Below the pieces are notes generated by a model, which searched no databases, was not told the origin of the DNA, and saw only the letters and a program-made list of their open reading frames with translations. A program made the translations under genes and the position numbers. From positions 27,316-91,315 of the forward strand of contig DASQWB010000017.1 of the NCBI GenBank assembly GCA_035640455.1: a DNA stretch of 64,000 nucleotides. The letters are read 5' to 3'. Positions 10,538-18,581 of the stretch are shown one piece after another. Within the stretch, counting starts at the first letter, position 1. Every line of letters begins with the position of its first letter. This DNA comes from AC-50 sp035640455. Its GTDB lineage: Bacteria > Actinomycetota > Thermoleophilia > Gaiellales > Gaiellaceae.

Positions 10538-10977
10538 GCCTGATCGAGCGGCTCGAGGGCGAGCTGCGCGACGCCATGCGGGCCCGCGACGACGAGCGGC
10601 GCGACGCGCTGCGCCTTCTCCTCTTGAGCCTCCGCGGCGCCGAGAAGGAACTCCAGCGGCCGCTCCACGACGACGAGGAGCTTCAGGTGCTGCAGCGAGA
10701 GCGCAAGCGGCGGATCGAGGCGGCGGAGGCGTTTCGGGCCGGAGGTCGGACCGAGCAGGCCGAGGCGGAGGAGGGGGAGCTGCGCGTCCTCGCCGAGTTC
10801 ATGCCCGAGCAGCTCGACGAGGAGGAGCTAGAGGAGATCGTCGACAGCGCGATCGCGGAGGTCGGCGCGACGAGCATGCGCGACTTCGGCCGCGTGATGG
10901 CCGACGTGATGCCGCAGGTCTCCGGCCGGGCTGACGGCTCGGTCGTCAGCCAGCTCGTCCGCGAGAAGCTGGCCTGA
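10534..10977 (+). CDS. yqeY: GatB/YqeY domain protein
   Basis: 147 residues, mostly helical: MSLIERLEGELRDAMRARDDERRD at the start, EAEEGELRVLAEFMPEQLDEEEL in the middle and FGRVMADVMPQVSGRADGS near the end. These are family hallmarks shared with the tail domain of GatB, which contacts tRNA. The molecular role of free-standing YqeY is not settled. It is the last gene of the mtaB-HIT-yqeY operon, and the 190 bases to the convergent NlpC/P60 gene contain only GC-rich inverted repeats. Confidence 0.9.
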   Translation: MSLIERLEGELRDAMRARDDERRDALRLLLLSLRGAEKELQRPLHDDEELQVLQRERKRRIEAAEAFRAGGRTEQAEAEEGELRVLAEFMPEQLDEEELEEIVDSAIAEVGATSMRDFGRVMADVMPQVSGRADGSVVSQLVREKLA

Positions 10978-11167
10978 CGGAACGCCTCGACGGCGCCAGT
11001 GGGGCCGCCGGAGGGGCCATGGCTCGCGCCGAGCCGACGTTTCCCCCCAATGGGGGCGCGCGAGCCCCTACCGAAACGCTAGCCGTCGCCGGGGCAACGG
11101 CGTGTGCCGATTGCGTGCCGGAAGTGTGCGGCGGGGCTGCGGCCGCGCTCGAATGCGGCGGCGGCCC

Positions 11168-12430
11168 TCAGATGCGACGGGCGCCGACGTAGGTCCGCGC
11201 GTACCAGCCGGTGATCGACGACACCTTCACGACGTCGCCCGTGTGCGGCGCGTGGATGAACTGGTTGTTCCCGATGTAGATGCCGACGTGGGCGAGACCG
11301 TCGAAGAAGACGAGGTCGCCCGGCTGGAGCCGGTCGCGCGACACCGCGACGCCGCGGTGGTACTGCGCGACCGTGTAGTGGGGCAGCGCGATCCCGAGCT
11401 GCGCGTAGACGTACATCACGAGACCCGAGCAGTCGAAGCCGCTCGGCGACGCGCCGCCCCAGCGGTACGGAACGCCCAGGTAGCGGGCGGCGATCGCCGC
11501 CGCTTCCGGGTGTCCGCCACCGGCGGGACCCGACGACGGCGGAGGTGGCGCAGGCGGAGGCGGGGAGGATGGAGGCGGGGAGGGCGGAGGCGGGGAGGGC
11601 GGAGGCGGGGAGGGCGGAGGCGGAGAGGAGGTCGCCGGCGGCGGAGACGGCGGCGGCGAGGCGGACGGCGGTGCGCTCGGCGGCGAGGAAGCAGACGCGG
11701 TGTGCGTCGCCGCGGCAGCAGCGCGCGCCCGAGCCCGCTCGCGCTCACGCGCGGCCGCGAGCGCCGCCAGCCGCTCACGCCGGAGCCGCGCTCGTGCCTC
11801 GGCGGCGAGCCTCCGCTCCCGGGCGCGCTCGCGCGCGCGAATCTGGACGATCTGCGCGCGGATCGACGACAGGAGCTGCCGGCGCCGCGCGAGCGCGCTC
11901 TCGATCCGCGCCCGCGTCGCCGCGAGCCGGGCGACCGTCCGCCGCTGCGCGCGCTTCGCCCGCTCGAGCCGCGCCTCGCGCCGCTCGAGGTCGGCCTTCG
12001 CGGCCGCGGCCTCGTTCGCGATCTCGTCGTCCTGGGCGGCGACCTCGCGGGCCGCGTCGAGGCGGTCGACGAGATCGCTCAAGCTCGACGCTCCGAGCAG
12101 GATGTCGAGCGCGGTCGGCTGCTCGGAGGTGTAGATCAGGACGATGCGGCGCTCGAGCCGCGCCTGCGCCCGGCGGAGCGTCCGCCGCGCGCGCACGAGC
12201 TCGGCCCGGTTTCGCCGCAGCTCGCCGCCGAGCGCGGTGAGCTGCACGCGGGCGCCGTCGTAGGCGTCGACGGTGTGGCTCAGCCCGCGGTCGATCTGCC
12301 CGATCTCGGCGAGGACGTGCGCGGCCTCGCCCTGCTTCTCGGCCACGGCCGGAGGGGACGCGGTTCCCGACGCCGTGACGGCGAGAGGCGTGGTCAGGAC
12401 GAGGGCTGCGAGAAGGGATCGCGGTCGCAC
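11168..12430 (-). CDS. Secreted coiled-coil NlpC/P60 peptidoglycan hydrolase
   Basis: 420 residues from GTG 12430. Layout: signal peptide (residues ~1-25, LLAALVLTTPLAVTASGTA); a long Arg/Ala-rich coiled coil (~35-235); a Ser/Pro linker made of SPPPP repeats (~245-300); then an NlpC/P60 domain (~305-420). Catalytic Cys is in GFDCSGLVMYVY, His in AHVGIYIGNN, and the polar third residue is His in FIHAPHTG. The fold and the coiled coil resemble RipA/CwlO-type D,L-endopeptidases activated by FtsEX, but no ftsEX is in view. It is divergent from phoH. Confidence 0.93.
   Translation of the reverse strand: MRPRSLLAALVLTTPLAVTASGTASPPAVAEKQGEAAHVLAEIGQIDRGLSHTVDAYDGARVQLTALGGELRRNRAELVRARRTLRRAQARLERRIVLIYTSEQPTALDILLGASSLSDLVDRLDAAREVAAQDDEIANEAAAAKADLERREARLERAKRAQRRTVARLAATRARIESALARRRQLLSSIRAQIVQIRARERARERRLAAEARARLRRERLAALAAARERERARARAAAAATHTASASSPPSAPPSASPPPSPPPATSSPPPPSPPPPSPPPPSPPPSSPPPPAPPPPSSGPAGGGHPEAAAIAARYLGVPYRWGGASPSGFDCSGLVMYVYAQLGIALPHYTVAQYHRGVAVSRDRLQPGDLVFFDGLAHVGIYIGNNQFIHAPHTGDVVKVSSITGWYARTYVGARRI
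11571..11615. repeat. 15-bp tandem repeat encoding SPPPP units
   Basis: Three perfect copies of GGAGGCGGGGAGGGC (plus strand), with degenerate copies on both sides, lie in the linker of the NlpC/P60 gene. The in-frame 15-bp unit allows length variation of the proline-rich spacer by slippage. Confidence 0.85.
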
Positions 12431-12530
12431 GAGAGGTGGGTGCCGGACGCGGTACCGGAAGCCGCGAGCGTGAGGGTCGGTCGCCCAGCCTACTGCGCCC
12501 GCCGGGCGGGGCCAAGTCTGGACCGCCGCC

Positions 12531-12536
12531 TACACT
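12531..12536 (+). promoter_or_regulatory. -10 element, leaderless promoter of the phoH operon
   Basis: TACACT, 6 nt before GTG 12543. A minus-strand TAGGCT at 12487-12492 could serve the divergent NlpC/P60 gene, giving it a leader of about 50 nt. Confidence 0.6.
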
Positions 12537-12542
12537 GAGGCC

Positions 12543-13502
12543 GTGCAGGAAGTTCTCTCCGTCTCGAACGACGTCGCGGCCGAGCTCGCGGGCATCTCCG
12601 ACGGCGTGCTCGACGCGCTTCGCGACCGCCTCGGCTGCACGATCCTCCTCCGCGGCAACCGGCTGACGATCGAGGGCGACGACCACAGCGTCGCCGGCGC
12701 GCGGGCGGTCATCGACGAGCTCGTCGAGCTCGTGCAGGGCGGCCACGAGATCGGGCCGAGCACGGTCGACGCGGTCGTGACCGCGCTCGACGAGGCCGAG
12801 GACGTCCGCGACATCTTCGAGGACGTCGTCTGGCGGCACCGCGGCAAGAACATCGCGCCGAAGACGGTGACGCAGAAGCGCTACGTCGACGCGATCCGCC
12901 GCTGCACGGTCACGTTCGGGATCGGCCCGGCCGGCACGGGCAAGACCTACCTGGCGATGGCCCTCGCAGTCGCCGCCCTGGCCGAGAAGCAGGTCGGCCG
13001 GATCATCCTGACGCGGCCCGCGGTCGAGGCGGGCGAGCGCCTCGGCTTCCTCCCGGGTGACATGCTCGCCAAGGTCGACCCGTACCTGCGGCCGCTCTTC
13101 GACGCGCTCTACGACATGCTCGACGCCGACCGCCTCGCCGCCTACATGGACCGCGGCACGATCGAGGTCGCGCCGCTCGCGTTCATGCGCGGCCGGACGC
13201 TGAACGACTCGTTCATCATCCTCGACGAGGCCCAGAACACGAGTCCCGAGCAGATGCAGATGTTCCTGACGCGGCTCGGCTTCGGGTCGAAGGTCGTGGT
13301 CACCGGGGACGTGACCCAGATCGACCTGCCGCGCGAGCAGGCCTCCGGGCTGATCCAGGTGCAGGACATCCTCGCCTCGATCGACGGCATCGCCTTCATC
13401 CGCTTCGGGCATCAGGACGTCGTGCGGCACAAGCTCGTGCAGCGGATCGTCGAGGCCTACAAGCGGCACGCCGAGGAGACGGGGACGCAGCGGCGTCGCT
13501 GA
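12543..13502 (+). CDS. phoH: PhoH-like ATPase
   Basis: 319 residues from GTG 12543. After an N-terminal KH-like region (VSNDVAAELAGISDGVLDAL), the P-loop GPAGTGKTYLA lies near residue 128 and Walker B FIILDEAQN near 222, with TGDVTQIDLP after it. PhoH proteins are RNA-linked ATPases or helicases. The tight order phoH-ybeY-dgk-era, with short overlaps, is widely conserved and ties the protein to rRNA maturation. Confidence 0.95.
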   Translation: MQEVLSVSNDVAAELAGISDGVLDALRDRLGCTILLRGNRLTIEGDDHSVAGARAVIDELVELVQGGHEIGPSTVDAVVTALDEAEDVRDIFEDVVWRHRGKNIAPKTVTQKRYVDAIRRCTVTFGIGPAGTGKTYLAMALAVAALAEKQVGRIILTRPAVEAGERLGFLPGDMLAKVDPYLRPLFDALYDMLDADRLAAYMDRGTIEVAPLAFMRGRTLNDSFIILDEAQNTSPEQMQMFLTRLGFGSKVVVTGDVTQIDLPREQASGLIQVQDILASIDGIAFIRFGHQDVVRHKLVQRIVEAYKRHAEETGTQRRR

Positions 13503-13507
13503 ACCGC

Positions 13508-13885
13508 GTGCTCGACGTCGAGGTGTCGAACGAGGCAGGTGCTCAGGTCGACGTAGGGGGCGCGGTCGAGCTCACGCGGCAGGTCCTCGCGGCCGAGGGC
13601 GTGGCGGACGGCGAGGTCGGGCTCCTCTTCGTCTCGCCGGAGCGGATCGCGGAGCTGAAGCGCGACCACCTCGGCGTCGACGAGGCGACGGACGTGCTCG
13701 CCTTCCCGATCGACGCGCGCGACGAGCTCCCGAACGGCGTGCCGCGACAGCTCGGGGACGTCGTCCTCTGCCCGCAGGTCGTCGGCAAGGCCTGGCGGGA
13801 GCCGCTCGTGCACGGGCTCCTGCATCTGCTCGGCTACGACCACGGCGAGGAGATGCGGGCGCGAGAGCGAGTGCACGCCTCGTGA
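13508..13885 (+). CDS. ybeY: Endoribonuclease YbeY
   Basis: 125 residues. The zinc site HGLLHLLGYDH (residues ~102-112) is intact, and the TDVLAFP segment lies near residue 61. YbeY acts in 16S rRNA 3' processing and 70S quality control. It is shorter than the E. coli protein (155) but typical for this family branch. GTG 13508 lies 5 bp after the phoH stop, and its stop overlaps the next GTG. Confidence 0.92.
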   Translation: MLDVEVSNEAGAQVDVGGAVELTRQVLAAEGVADGEVGLLFVSPERIAELKRDHLGVDEATDVLAFPIDARDELPNGVPRQLGDVVLCPQVVGKAWREPLVHGLLHLLGYDHGEEMRARERVHAS

Positions 13886-14604
13886 GCACGCCGCGCCGCG
13901 CGCCGTCGCTCATCGAGAGCTTCAACAACGCGCTCGAGGGCGTCATCCACGTCCTCCGCACGCAGCGCAACATGCGGATCCACTTCCTCGTCGCCGTCGT
14001 CGTACTCGTCGCCGCGTTCGCCTCGAACGTGTCGCGCGAGGAGCTGATCGCGCTCTTCCTCTCGATCGCGTTCGTGCTGATCGCCGAAATGATCAACACG
14101 GCGATCGAGAGCGCCATCGACACCGCGACGACGTCGTTCGACCCGCACGCCAAGCTGGCCAAGGACATCGCCGCCGGCGCGGTCCTGATCGCGACCGTGA
14201 ACGCCGTCGCCGTCGGCTACATCGTCTTCGCCCACCGGCTCTCGAAGCCAGGCGCGAGCGTGCTCGACCGCGTGCGCGACGCGCCGATCGACCTCACGGT
14301 GATCGCGCTCGTCGTGACGATCCTGATCGTGATCGGGACGAAGGCGCTGACCGGGCGGGGTACGCCGCTCCGCGGTGGGCTTCCCTCCGGCCATGCGGCG
14401 CTCGCGTTCGCGGGCTGGATGGCGGCCACGTACGTCCTCGGCGACACGCGGCACCGCTTTCTCGTCTCGAGCCTGACGTTCATCATGGCCCTGCTCGTCG
14501 CGCAGACGCGGGTCGAGTCGGGCGTGCACTCGACGCTCGAGGTCGCCTACGGCGGCCTGATCGGCGCGATCGTCACGCTCGTGCTCTTCCAGGCCTTCAC
14601 GTGA
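13882..14604 (+). CDS. DgkA-type lipid kinase fused to PAP2 phosphatase
   Basis: 240 residues in two membrane modules. Residues ~8-112 are DgkA-like: SFNNALEGVIHVLRTQRNMR, then EMINTAIESAID and LAKDIAAGAVLI, the kinase signature of undecaprenol/diacylglycerol kinases. Residues ~130-240 are PAP2-like: GTKALTGRG (motif 1), GLPSGHAA (motif 2) and TRVESGVHSTLEV (motif 3, Glu in the usual Asp place). Kinase and phosphatase of lipid carriers are thus on one chain, perhaps balancing undecaprenol and undecaprenyl phosphate. GTG 13882 overlaps ybeY (GTGA); era overlaps its end. Confidence 0.85.
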   Translation: MSTPRRAPSLIESFNNALEGVIHVLRTQRNMRIHFLVAVVVLVAAFASNVSREELIALFLSIAFVLIAEMINTAIESAIDTATTSFDPHAKLAKDIAAGAVLIATVNAVAVGYIVFAHRLSKPGASVLDRVRDAPIDLTVIALVVTILIVIGTKALTGRGTPLRGGLPSGHAALAFAGWMAATYVLGDTRHRFLVSSLTFIMALLVAQTRVESGVHSTLEVAYGGLIGAIVTLVLFQAFT

Positions 14605-15461
14605 GGTCCGGCTTCGTGGCCGTCGCGGGGCGGCCGAACGTGGGCAAGTCGATGCTCGTGAACGCCCTCTGCGGCGGCAAGGTCGCGATCGTCTCCGACA
14701 AGCCGCAGACGACGCGGCGCCGCATCCTCGGCGTCGCGAGCGGCGAGGACTACCAGCTCGTGCTCGCCGACCTGCCGGGCTTCCAGCGGCCGCGCGACGC
14801 CCTCACGGAGCGCATGCAGCGAACGGTCGACGCGGCCTTCGAAGACGTGGAGGCGGTGCTCTTCGTCCTCTCGGCGCGGGAGCGCATCGGCGCCGGCGAC
14901 CGCTTCATCGCGGAGCGGGTGTTCCGGCTCGGAGTTCCGGTCGTGATCGCGCTCAACAAGGTCGACCGCCTGAAGCCCGGCCACATCGCGTCGCAGATGC
15001 AGGCCGCGGCGCGTCTCGGCGACTTCCACGCCCTCCATCCCGTGAGCGCGAAGACGGGTGACGGCGTCGGCGCGCTGTGCGAGGAGCTCGTCTCGCTGCT
15101 ACCGGAAGGCCCGCTCTACTTCCCGGATGGGGAGCGGACCGACCTTCCGCTCGAGCTCCAGCTGGCGGAGATCGTGCGCGAGAAGGCGCTCGAATTGACG
15201 CGCGAGGAGGTGCCGCACGCGGTGAGCGTCGAGGTCGAGGAGGTCGCCGACGACGTCGTCCGGGCCAACGTCTTCGTCGAGACGGAGTCGCAGAAGCAGA
15301 TCGTCGTCGGCCGGGGCGGGTCGATGATCAAGGAGATCGGTGTCCGCGCGCGGCCCGAGATCGAGGCCCTGCTCGTGCGGCACGTCTTTCTCGAGCTGCA
15401 CGTCAGGGTGCGGCCTCGGTGGCGGCGCGACGAGGCGATGCTCGAGCGGCTCGGGCTGTAG
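14601..15461 (+). CDS. era: GTPase Era
   Basis: 286 residues from GTG 14601 (GTGA overlap with the dgk-PAP2 gene). G1 GRPNVGKS, the switch KPQTTRR, G3 DLPGF and G4 NKVD are present. The C-terminal KH domain carries VGRGGSMIKEIGVRARPEIE near residues 236-255. Era binds 16S rRNA near its 3' end in 30S assembly, matching ybeY in the same operon. Confidence 0.96.
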   Translation: MRSGFVAVAGRPNVGKSMLVNALCGGKVAIVSDKPQTTRRRILGVASGEDYQLVLADLPGFQRPRDALTERMQRTVDAAFEDVEAVLFVLSARERIGAGDRFIAERVFRLGVPVVIALNKVDRLKPGHIASQMQAAARLGDFHALHPVSAKTGDGVGALCEELVSLLPEGPLYFPDGERTDLPLELQLAEIVREKALELTREEVPHAVSVEVEEVADDVVRANVFVETESQKQIVVGRGGSMIKEIGVRARPEIEALLVRHVFLELHVRVRPRWRRDEAMLERLGL

Positions 15462-15581
15462 GACGCCTAGACCCGGGTCGTTGGCGAGTGTCTTTTGAAC
15501 CCTAATCGTCACCCGCGCGTGCGGCTTTCGACGTTAGGCTCGCAGCGGGGAGGAGGCGGGCGGCGCCGTAACCAAGGGACG

Positions 15582-15986
15582 CTAGCGCGAACGCCGAGAG
15601 CCAGCGATCACGAGCCCGACGAGCACCCCCGCCGCCACGAGCTGAAGCCACGCGGGAAGCCCGCCCGTGCGGTGCCAGCCGCGGAAGCGGTGGCTCGGGA
15701 AGAGCTTGCGGCCACCGGGCCGAGGCAGGCGGAGGACGTGCTCGAGATCCGGCGCCGAGGCCGCGGCCGCGCCGATCGTCGCGGGAGCGAGCGGGCCGCG
15801 CCGCGCCGCCACCAACAGCAGGAGCACGACGCCGCTTCGCATCTCGAAGCGACGCGACGGGATGTCGTGATGCGGAATGCGATCGCCGAGCACGTGCGCG
15901 AGGAGCCCGAGCGCGACCGCCCGGCCGCGCGAGCGAGATGCGGCGCCGACGGCGGCTCCGCTCGCGACGTGCAGGCTGACGATCAT
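15582..15986 (-). CDS. Small membrane protein resembling YdjM-type metal-dependent hydrolases
   Basis: 134 residues from ATG 15986, which overlaps the FRG gene stop (ATGA). The sequence starts MIVSLHVASGAAVGAASRS, and LLAHVLGDRIPHHDI resembles the HxxxDxxPHxD core of membrane-bound metal-dependent hydrolases of the YdjM/DUF457 type. Two or three hydrophobic segments are visible (residues ~52-75, ~112-130). Family assignment is from motif similarity only. It is the last gene of the MTase-FRG operon; the 120 bases to era hold nothing recognisable. Confidence 0.6.
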   Translation of the reverse strand: MIVSLHVASGAAVGAASRSRGRAVALGLLAHVLGDRIPHHDIPSRRFEMRSGVVLLLLVAARRGPLAPATIGAAAASAPDLEHVLRLPRPGGRKLFPSHRFRGWHRTGGLPAWLQLVAAGVLVGLVIAGSRRSR

Positions 15987-16765
15987 CGCGGCGTGTAGTA
16001 GCGGGCGACCCAGCGCGACAGGCCGTCGAGGCCCGGGAAGAGCACCCGCTCGGTGATGTTCGCCTGGTCGAGCTTGTCGCGGATCTCCCACTTGAGCTCC
16101 GCGGGGACGACGAGCCGCCGAGCGAGGTTCGGGTGCCCCGCGAGCCAGTCGTCGGGCGAGAGCGACGGGCTCGACGCAAGGGAGAAGAGTGCGTACTGGT
16201 TCACGATCCGCTCGTCGAACGAGGGCGGCTCGACGAAGACGAGGAAGTCATCGTCCCCGAGGTCGTCGAAGCCGTCGAGATCGCGAGCCGCGCGGTCGAG
16301 CATCTCGGTGTTGAAGAGGTTCGCCCCCTCCTCCTCGAGGCACCGCCGCAGCTCGGCCGGCGTCCGCCGGTGCGCCCGGACGAAGTCGACGCACCACACC
16401 ACGCCGTCGCGGTCGTACCGGTCGAGGTTCGCGGTGACGAAGTGGAGCGCGACGTACGGCGAGTACGTCCAGTCGAGCAGGCGGGTCGGCAACCCGTGGT
16501 GCTGGCCGAGGGCGAGCCAGTTCCAGACCGAGTCGACCGGCACGTCGCCGCGCGCCGCGTACTTGCGGAAGTTCCGCAGCAGGTGGCGCTCGAGCTCGTG
16601 CGGGTCGCCGCCGAGCCGGACGAGGCTCGTCGTCAGGTCGCTGTCCGCGCGAGACATGCCGCGAAAGGCGAAGTCGGAGCGGAAGCGGCCAAGCGGCTCG
16701 TGCCACGAGCCCTCGTACAGCCGCTCCTGGAGCTCGATCCAGCTCGAGACGCGGATCTCCTCCAC
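15983..16765 (-). CDS. FRG-domain protein
   Basis: 260 residues from GTG 16765, whose first base is shared with the upstream stop (TAGTG). The FRG domain is clear: RSDFAFRGMSRADSDL (~residues 28-43), ERHLLRNFRKYA, then WLALGQHHGLPTRLLDWTYS and VALHFVTANL. FRG domains have no settled activity and often occur in mobile or defence contexts. The C-terminal half (NQYALFSLASSPSL, VVPAELKWEIRDKLDQANI) is the usual family extension. It is sandwiched in one operon between a methyltransferase and a membrane protein. Confidence 0.85.
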   Translation of the reverse strand: MEEIRVSSWIELQERLYEGSWHEPLGRFRSDFAFRGMSRADSDLTTSLVRLGGDPHELERHLLRNFRKYAARGDVPVDSVWNWLALGQHHGLPTRLLDWTYSPYVALHFVTANLDRYDRDGVVWCVDFVRAHRRTPAELRRCLEEEGANLFNTEMLDRAARDLDGFDDLGDDDFLVFVEPPSFDERIVNQYALFSLASSPSLSPDDWLAGHPNLARRLVVPAELKWEIRDKLDQANITERVLFPGLDGLSRWVARYYTPR

Positions 16766-17553
16766 TATCGACTCCTGAGCAGGTAGAGGTCCTGGTACGG
16801 GTTGCCGGTCGCGCCCTCGGGCACGAACTCGACGACGTCGAGCCGGGCCGCGAGCCGTTCCTGCACGTACGACGGCGGGTGGAAGGCCGAGCAGAGGTTG
16901 GAGCCGGCGCCCTCCTCCCAGCGCACGACGAGCTGCCCGTGGTCGAAGCGTGCCCGCTCGGCCGCCTCGAGCCGCTCGCGGTAGCGCTCGCCGTGGACGG
17001 TCACGAGGAGGAAGCCGCCGGGCCGCAGCACCCGCTCGAGCTCGGCTGCCCACGCGAGCTGGAGCTCCTCGGGCAGGTGCGTGAAGACGGAGAGCGCGTA
17101 GACAAGGTCGAAGCTCTCGTCGTCGTAGGCGAGCGGCGGCTCGAGCCGGTTCGTGGTGAAGCGCGCGAACCGCAGGTTGCGGCGACACCACTCGACCGCC
17201 TCCTCGCTCCGGTCGCTCCCGTGCACGACGGTTCCGTTCAGGCCCGCCCAGCGCCGCGTGACGCGTCCGCACCCGCAGCCGAAGTCGAGCATCGCCTCGA
17301 GCTCCTCGACAGGCCGACCGGCGCGCGCCAGGGCCCCGCGGATCGCCCCGGCGGCGAGCCGGCCGCTCTCGAGGAACCACGCGGCGTCCGGCGTCCCGGC
17401 GACCCGGACGATCAGCCGTGGCGGCGGGACGGGCAGACCGTCGTCGGCGGCCGGGGCGGCCCCTGCCCGCAGCGACCGCGCCCACTCGTAGCCGCGGTAG
17501 GCGGCCCGTAGCAGACCGAGCCGGCCGAGGAGGTTGAGGGCCCACCGCTTCAC
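16765..17553 (-). CDS. Class I SAM-dependent methyltransferase
   Basis: 262 residues from GTG 17553. Motif I is AMLDFGCGCGRVTRRWAG (~residues 87-104), the acidic end of strand 2 is VVHGSDRSEEAVEWC, motif II is FDLVYALSVFTHLPEE, and motif III is RVLRPGGFLLVTVHG. The substrate cannot be read from sequence; the domain resembles methyltransferases found with polysaccharide or lipid genes. First gene of the MTase-FRG-membrane protein operon, with its own leaderless -10. Confidence 0.85.
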   Translation of the reverse strand: MKRWALNLLGRLGLLRAAYRGYEWARSLRAGAAPAADDGLPVPPPRLIVRVAGTPDAAWFLESGRLAAGAIRGALARAGRPVEELEAMLDFGCGCGRVTRRWAGLNGTVVHGSDRSEEAVEWCRRNLRFARFTTNRLEPPLAYDDESFDLVYALSVFTHLPEELQLAWAAELERVLRPGGFLLVTVHGERYRERLEAAERARFDHGQLVVRWEEGAGSNLCSAFHPPSYVQERLAARLDVVEFVPEGATGNPYQDLYLLRSR

Positions 17554-17561
17554 GTGCGCGA

Positions 17562-17567
17562 ACGCTA
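17562..17567 (-). promoter_or_regulatory. -10 element of the MTase-FRG operon
   Basis: TAGCGT on the minus strand, 8 nt before GTG 17553. Confidence 0.5.
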
Positions 17568-17584
17568 GAGGACGCGCGGCGGCC

Positions 17585-17590
17585 TAGACT
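17585..17590 (+). promoter_or_regulatory. -10 element, leaderless promoter of deoC
   Basis: TAGACT, 6 nt before GTG 17597. Confidence 0.6.
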
Positions 17591-17596
17591 TGGGTC

Positions 17597-18535
17597 GTGG
17601 CCAAGGCACCGGTTCTGCCGCGCGGCTTCGAGCTTCCGCTCGAGCCCCGGCTGCCGCGGATCGGCTCCGTCGACCAGGTGGCCGTGGAGGAGCGGGCGGC
17701 GACGCTCGGGAAGCGGTCGATCAAGCGCGAGGCGAAGCTCTGGGCGCTCGAGCTAGCGATCCGGACGATCGACCTGACGACGCTCGAGGGCGCGGACACC
17801 CCCGGCAAGGTCGCCGCGCTCTGCTCGAAGGCGCTACGCCCGGACCCGGTCGATCCGTCGATCCCCGCGGTCGCGGCGGTGTGCGTCTACCCGAACCTCG
17901 TCCCCGTCGCCGTCGAGCGCGTGCGCGGAAGCGGCGTGAGGGTCGCCTCCGTCGCCACCGCCTTCCCGTCCGGGCAGGCGCCGCTCGACGTGAAGCTGGC
18001 CGAGGTGCGCGAGGTGGTCGAGATGGGCGCCGACGAGGTCGACATGGTCATCGACCGCGGCGCGTTCCTCTCCGGCCGCTACGCCAAGGTCTACGACGAG
18101 ATCGTCCGCGTGAAGGAGGCCTGCGGCGACGCGCGCCTGAAGGTGATCCTCGAGACGGGCGAGCTTGGCACCTACGACAACGTCCGCCGTGCGTCGCTTC
18201 TGGCCATGGCCGCCGGGGCCGACTTCATCAAGACCTCCACGGGCAAGCTGCCGTCGGCCGCGACGCTGCCGGTGGCGCTCGTGATGCTGGAGGCGATCCG
18301 CGACGTGTACGAGGAGACGAGGCGGATGGTCGGGATGAAGCCCGCCGGCGGGATCCGGGTCGCCAAGCAGGCAGTGCAGCACCTCGTTCTCGTCCACGAG
18401 ACGGTCGGCCCCGAGTGGCTGACGCCCGACCTCTACCGGCTCGGCGCGTCGTCGCTCCTGAACGACGTGCTGCTCCAGATCGGCAAGGAGAAGACGGGCG
18501 CCTACCAGTCGCCCGACTACTTCACGATCGATTGA
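17597..18535 (+). CDS. deoC: Deoxyribose-phosphate aldolase
   Basis: 312 residues, longer than the 220-260 of E. coli/B. subtilis forms but typical of the long actinobacterial type. It splits 2-deoxyribose 5-phosphate into acetaldehyde and glyceraldehyde 3-phosphate. The Schiff-base lysine lies in ADFIKTSTGK (~residue 213), the second active lysine in MVGMKPAGGI (~residue 253), and the proton-relay aspartates in GADEVDMVIDRGAFLSG. Aldehyde dehydrogenase genes just downstream would oxidise the acetaldehyde. Confidence 0.95.
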   Translation: MAKAPVLPRGFELPLEPRLPRIGSVDQVAVEERAATLGKRSIKREAKLWALELAIRTIDLTTLEGADTPGKVAALCSKALRPDPVDPSIPAVAAVCVYPNLVPVAVERVRGSGVRVASVATAFPSGQAPLDVKLAEVREVVEMGADEVDMVIDRGAFLSGRYAKVYDEIVRVKEACGDARLKVILETGELGTYDNVRRASLLAMAAGADFIKTSTGKLPSAATLPVALVMLEAIRDVYEETRRMVGMKPAGGIRVAKQAVQHLVLVHETVGPEWLTPDLYRLGASSLLNDVLLQIGKEKTGAYQSPDYFTID

Positions 18536-18568
18536 CCGGAAGCTAACGGCATCCTCACGAGCGCGGCG

Positions 18569-18574
18569 TACGCT
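18569..18574 (+). promoter_or_regulatory. -10 element before the PD40 propeller gene
   Basis: TACGCT, 7 nt before ATG 18582. The GTG at 18576 would leave only 1 nt, so ATG 18582 is preferred. Confidence 0.5.
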
Positions 18575-18581
18575 CGTGCCG

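Noticed and set aside
11540..11630. CRISPR-like array
   Set aside because: The 15-bp units are contiguous, have no spacers and encode SPPPP in frame inside the NlpC/P60 protein.
12431..12542. c-di-AMP (ydaO) riboswitch before the NlpC/P60 gene
   Set aside because: This riboswitch often precedes NlpC/P60 genes in actinobacteria, but I could not match its conserved stems in the ~110 bp available; a covariance search would decide.
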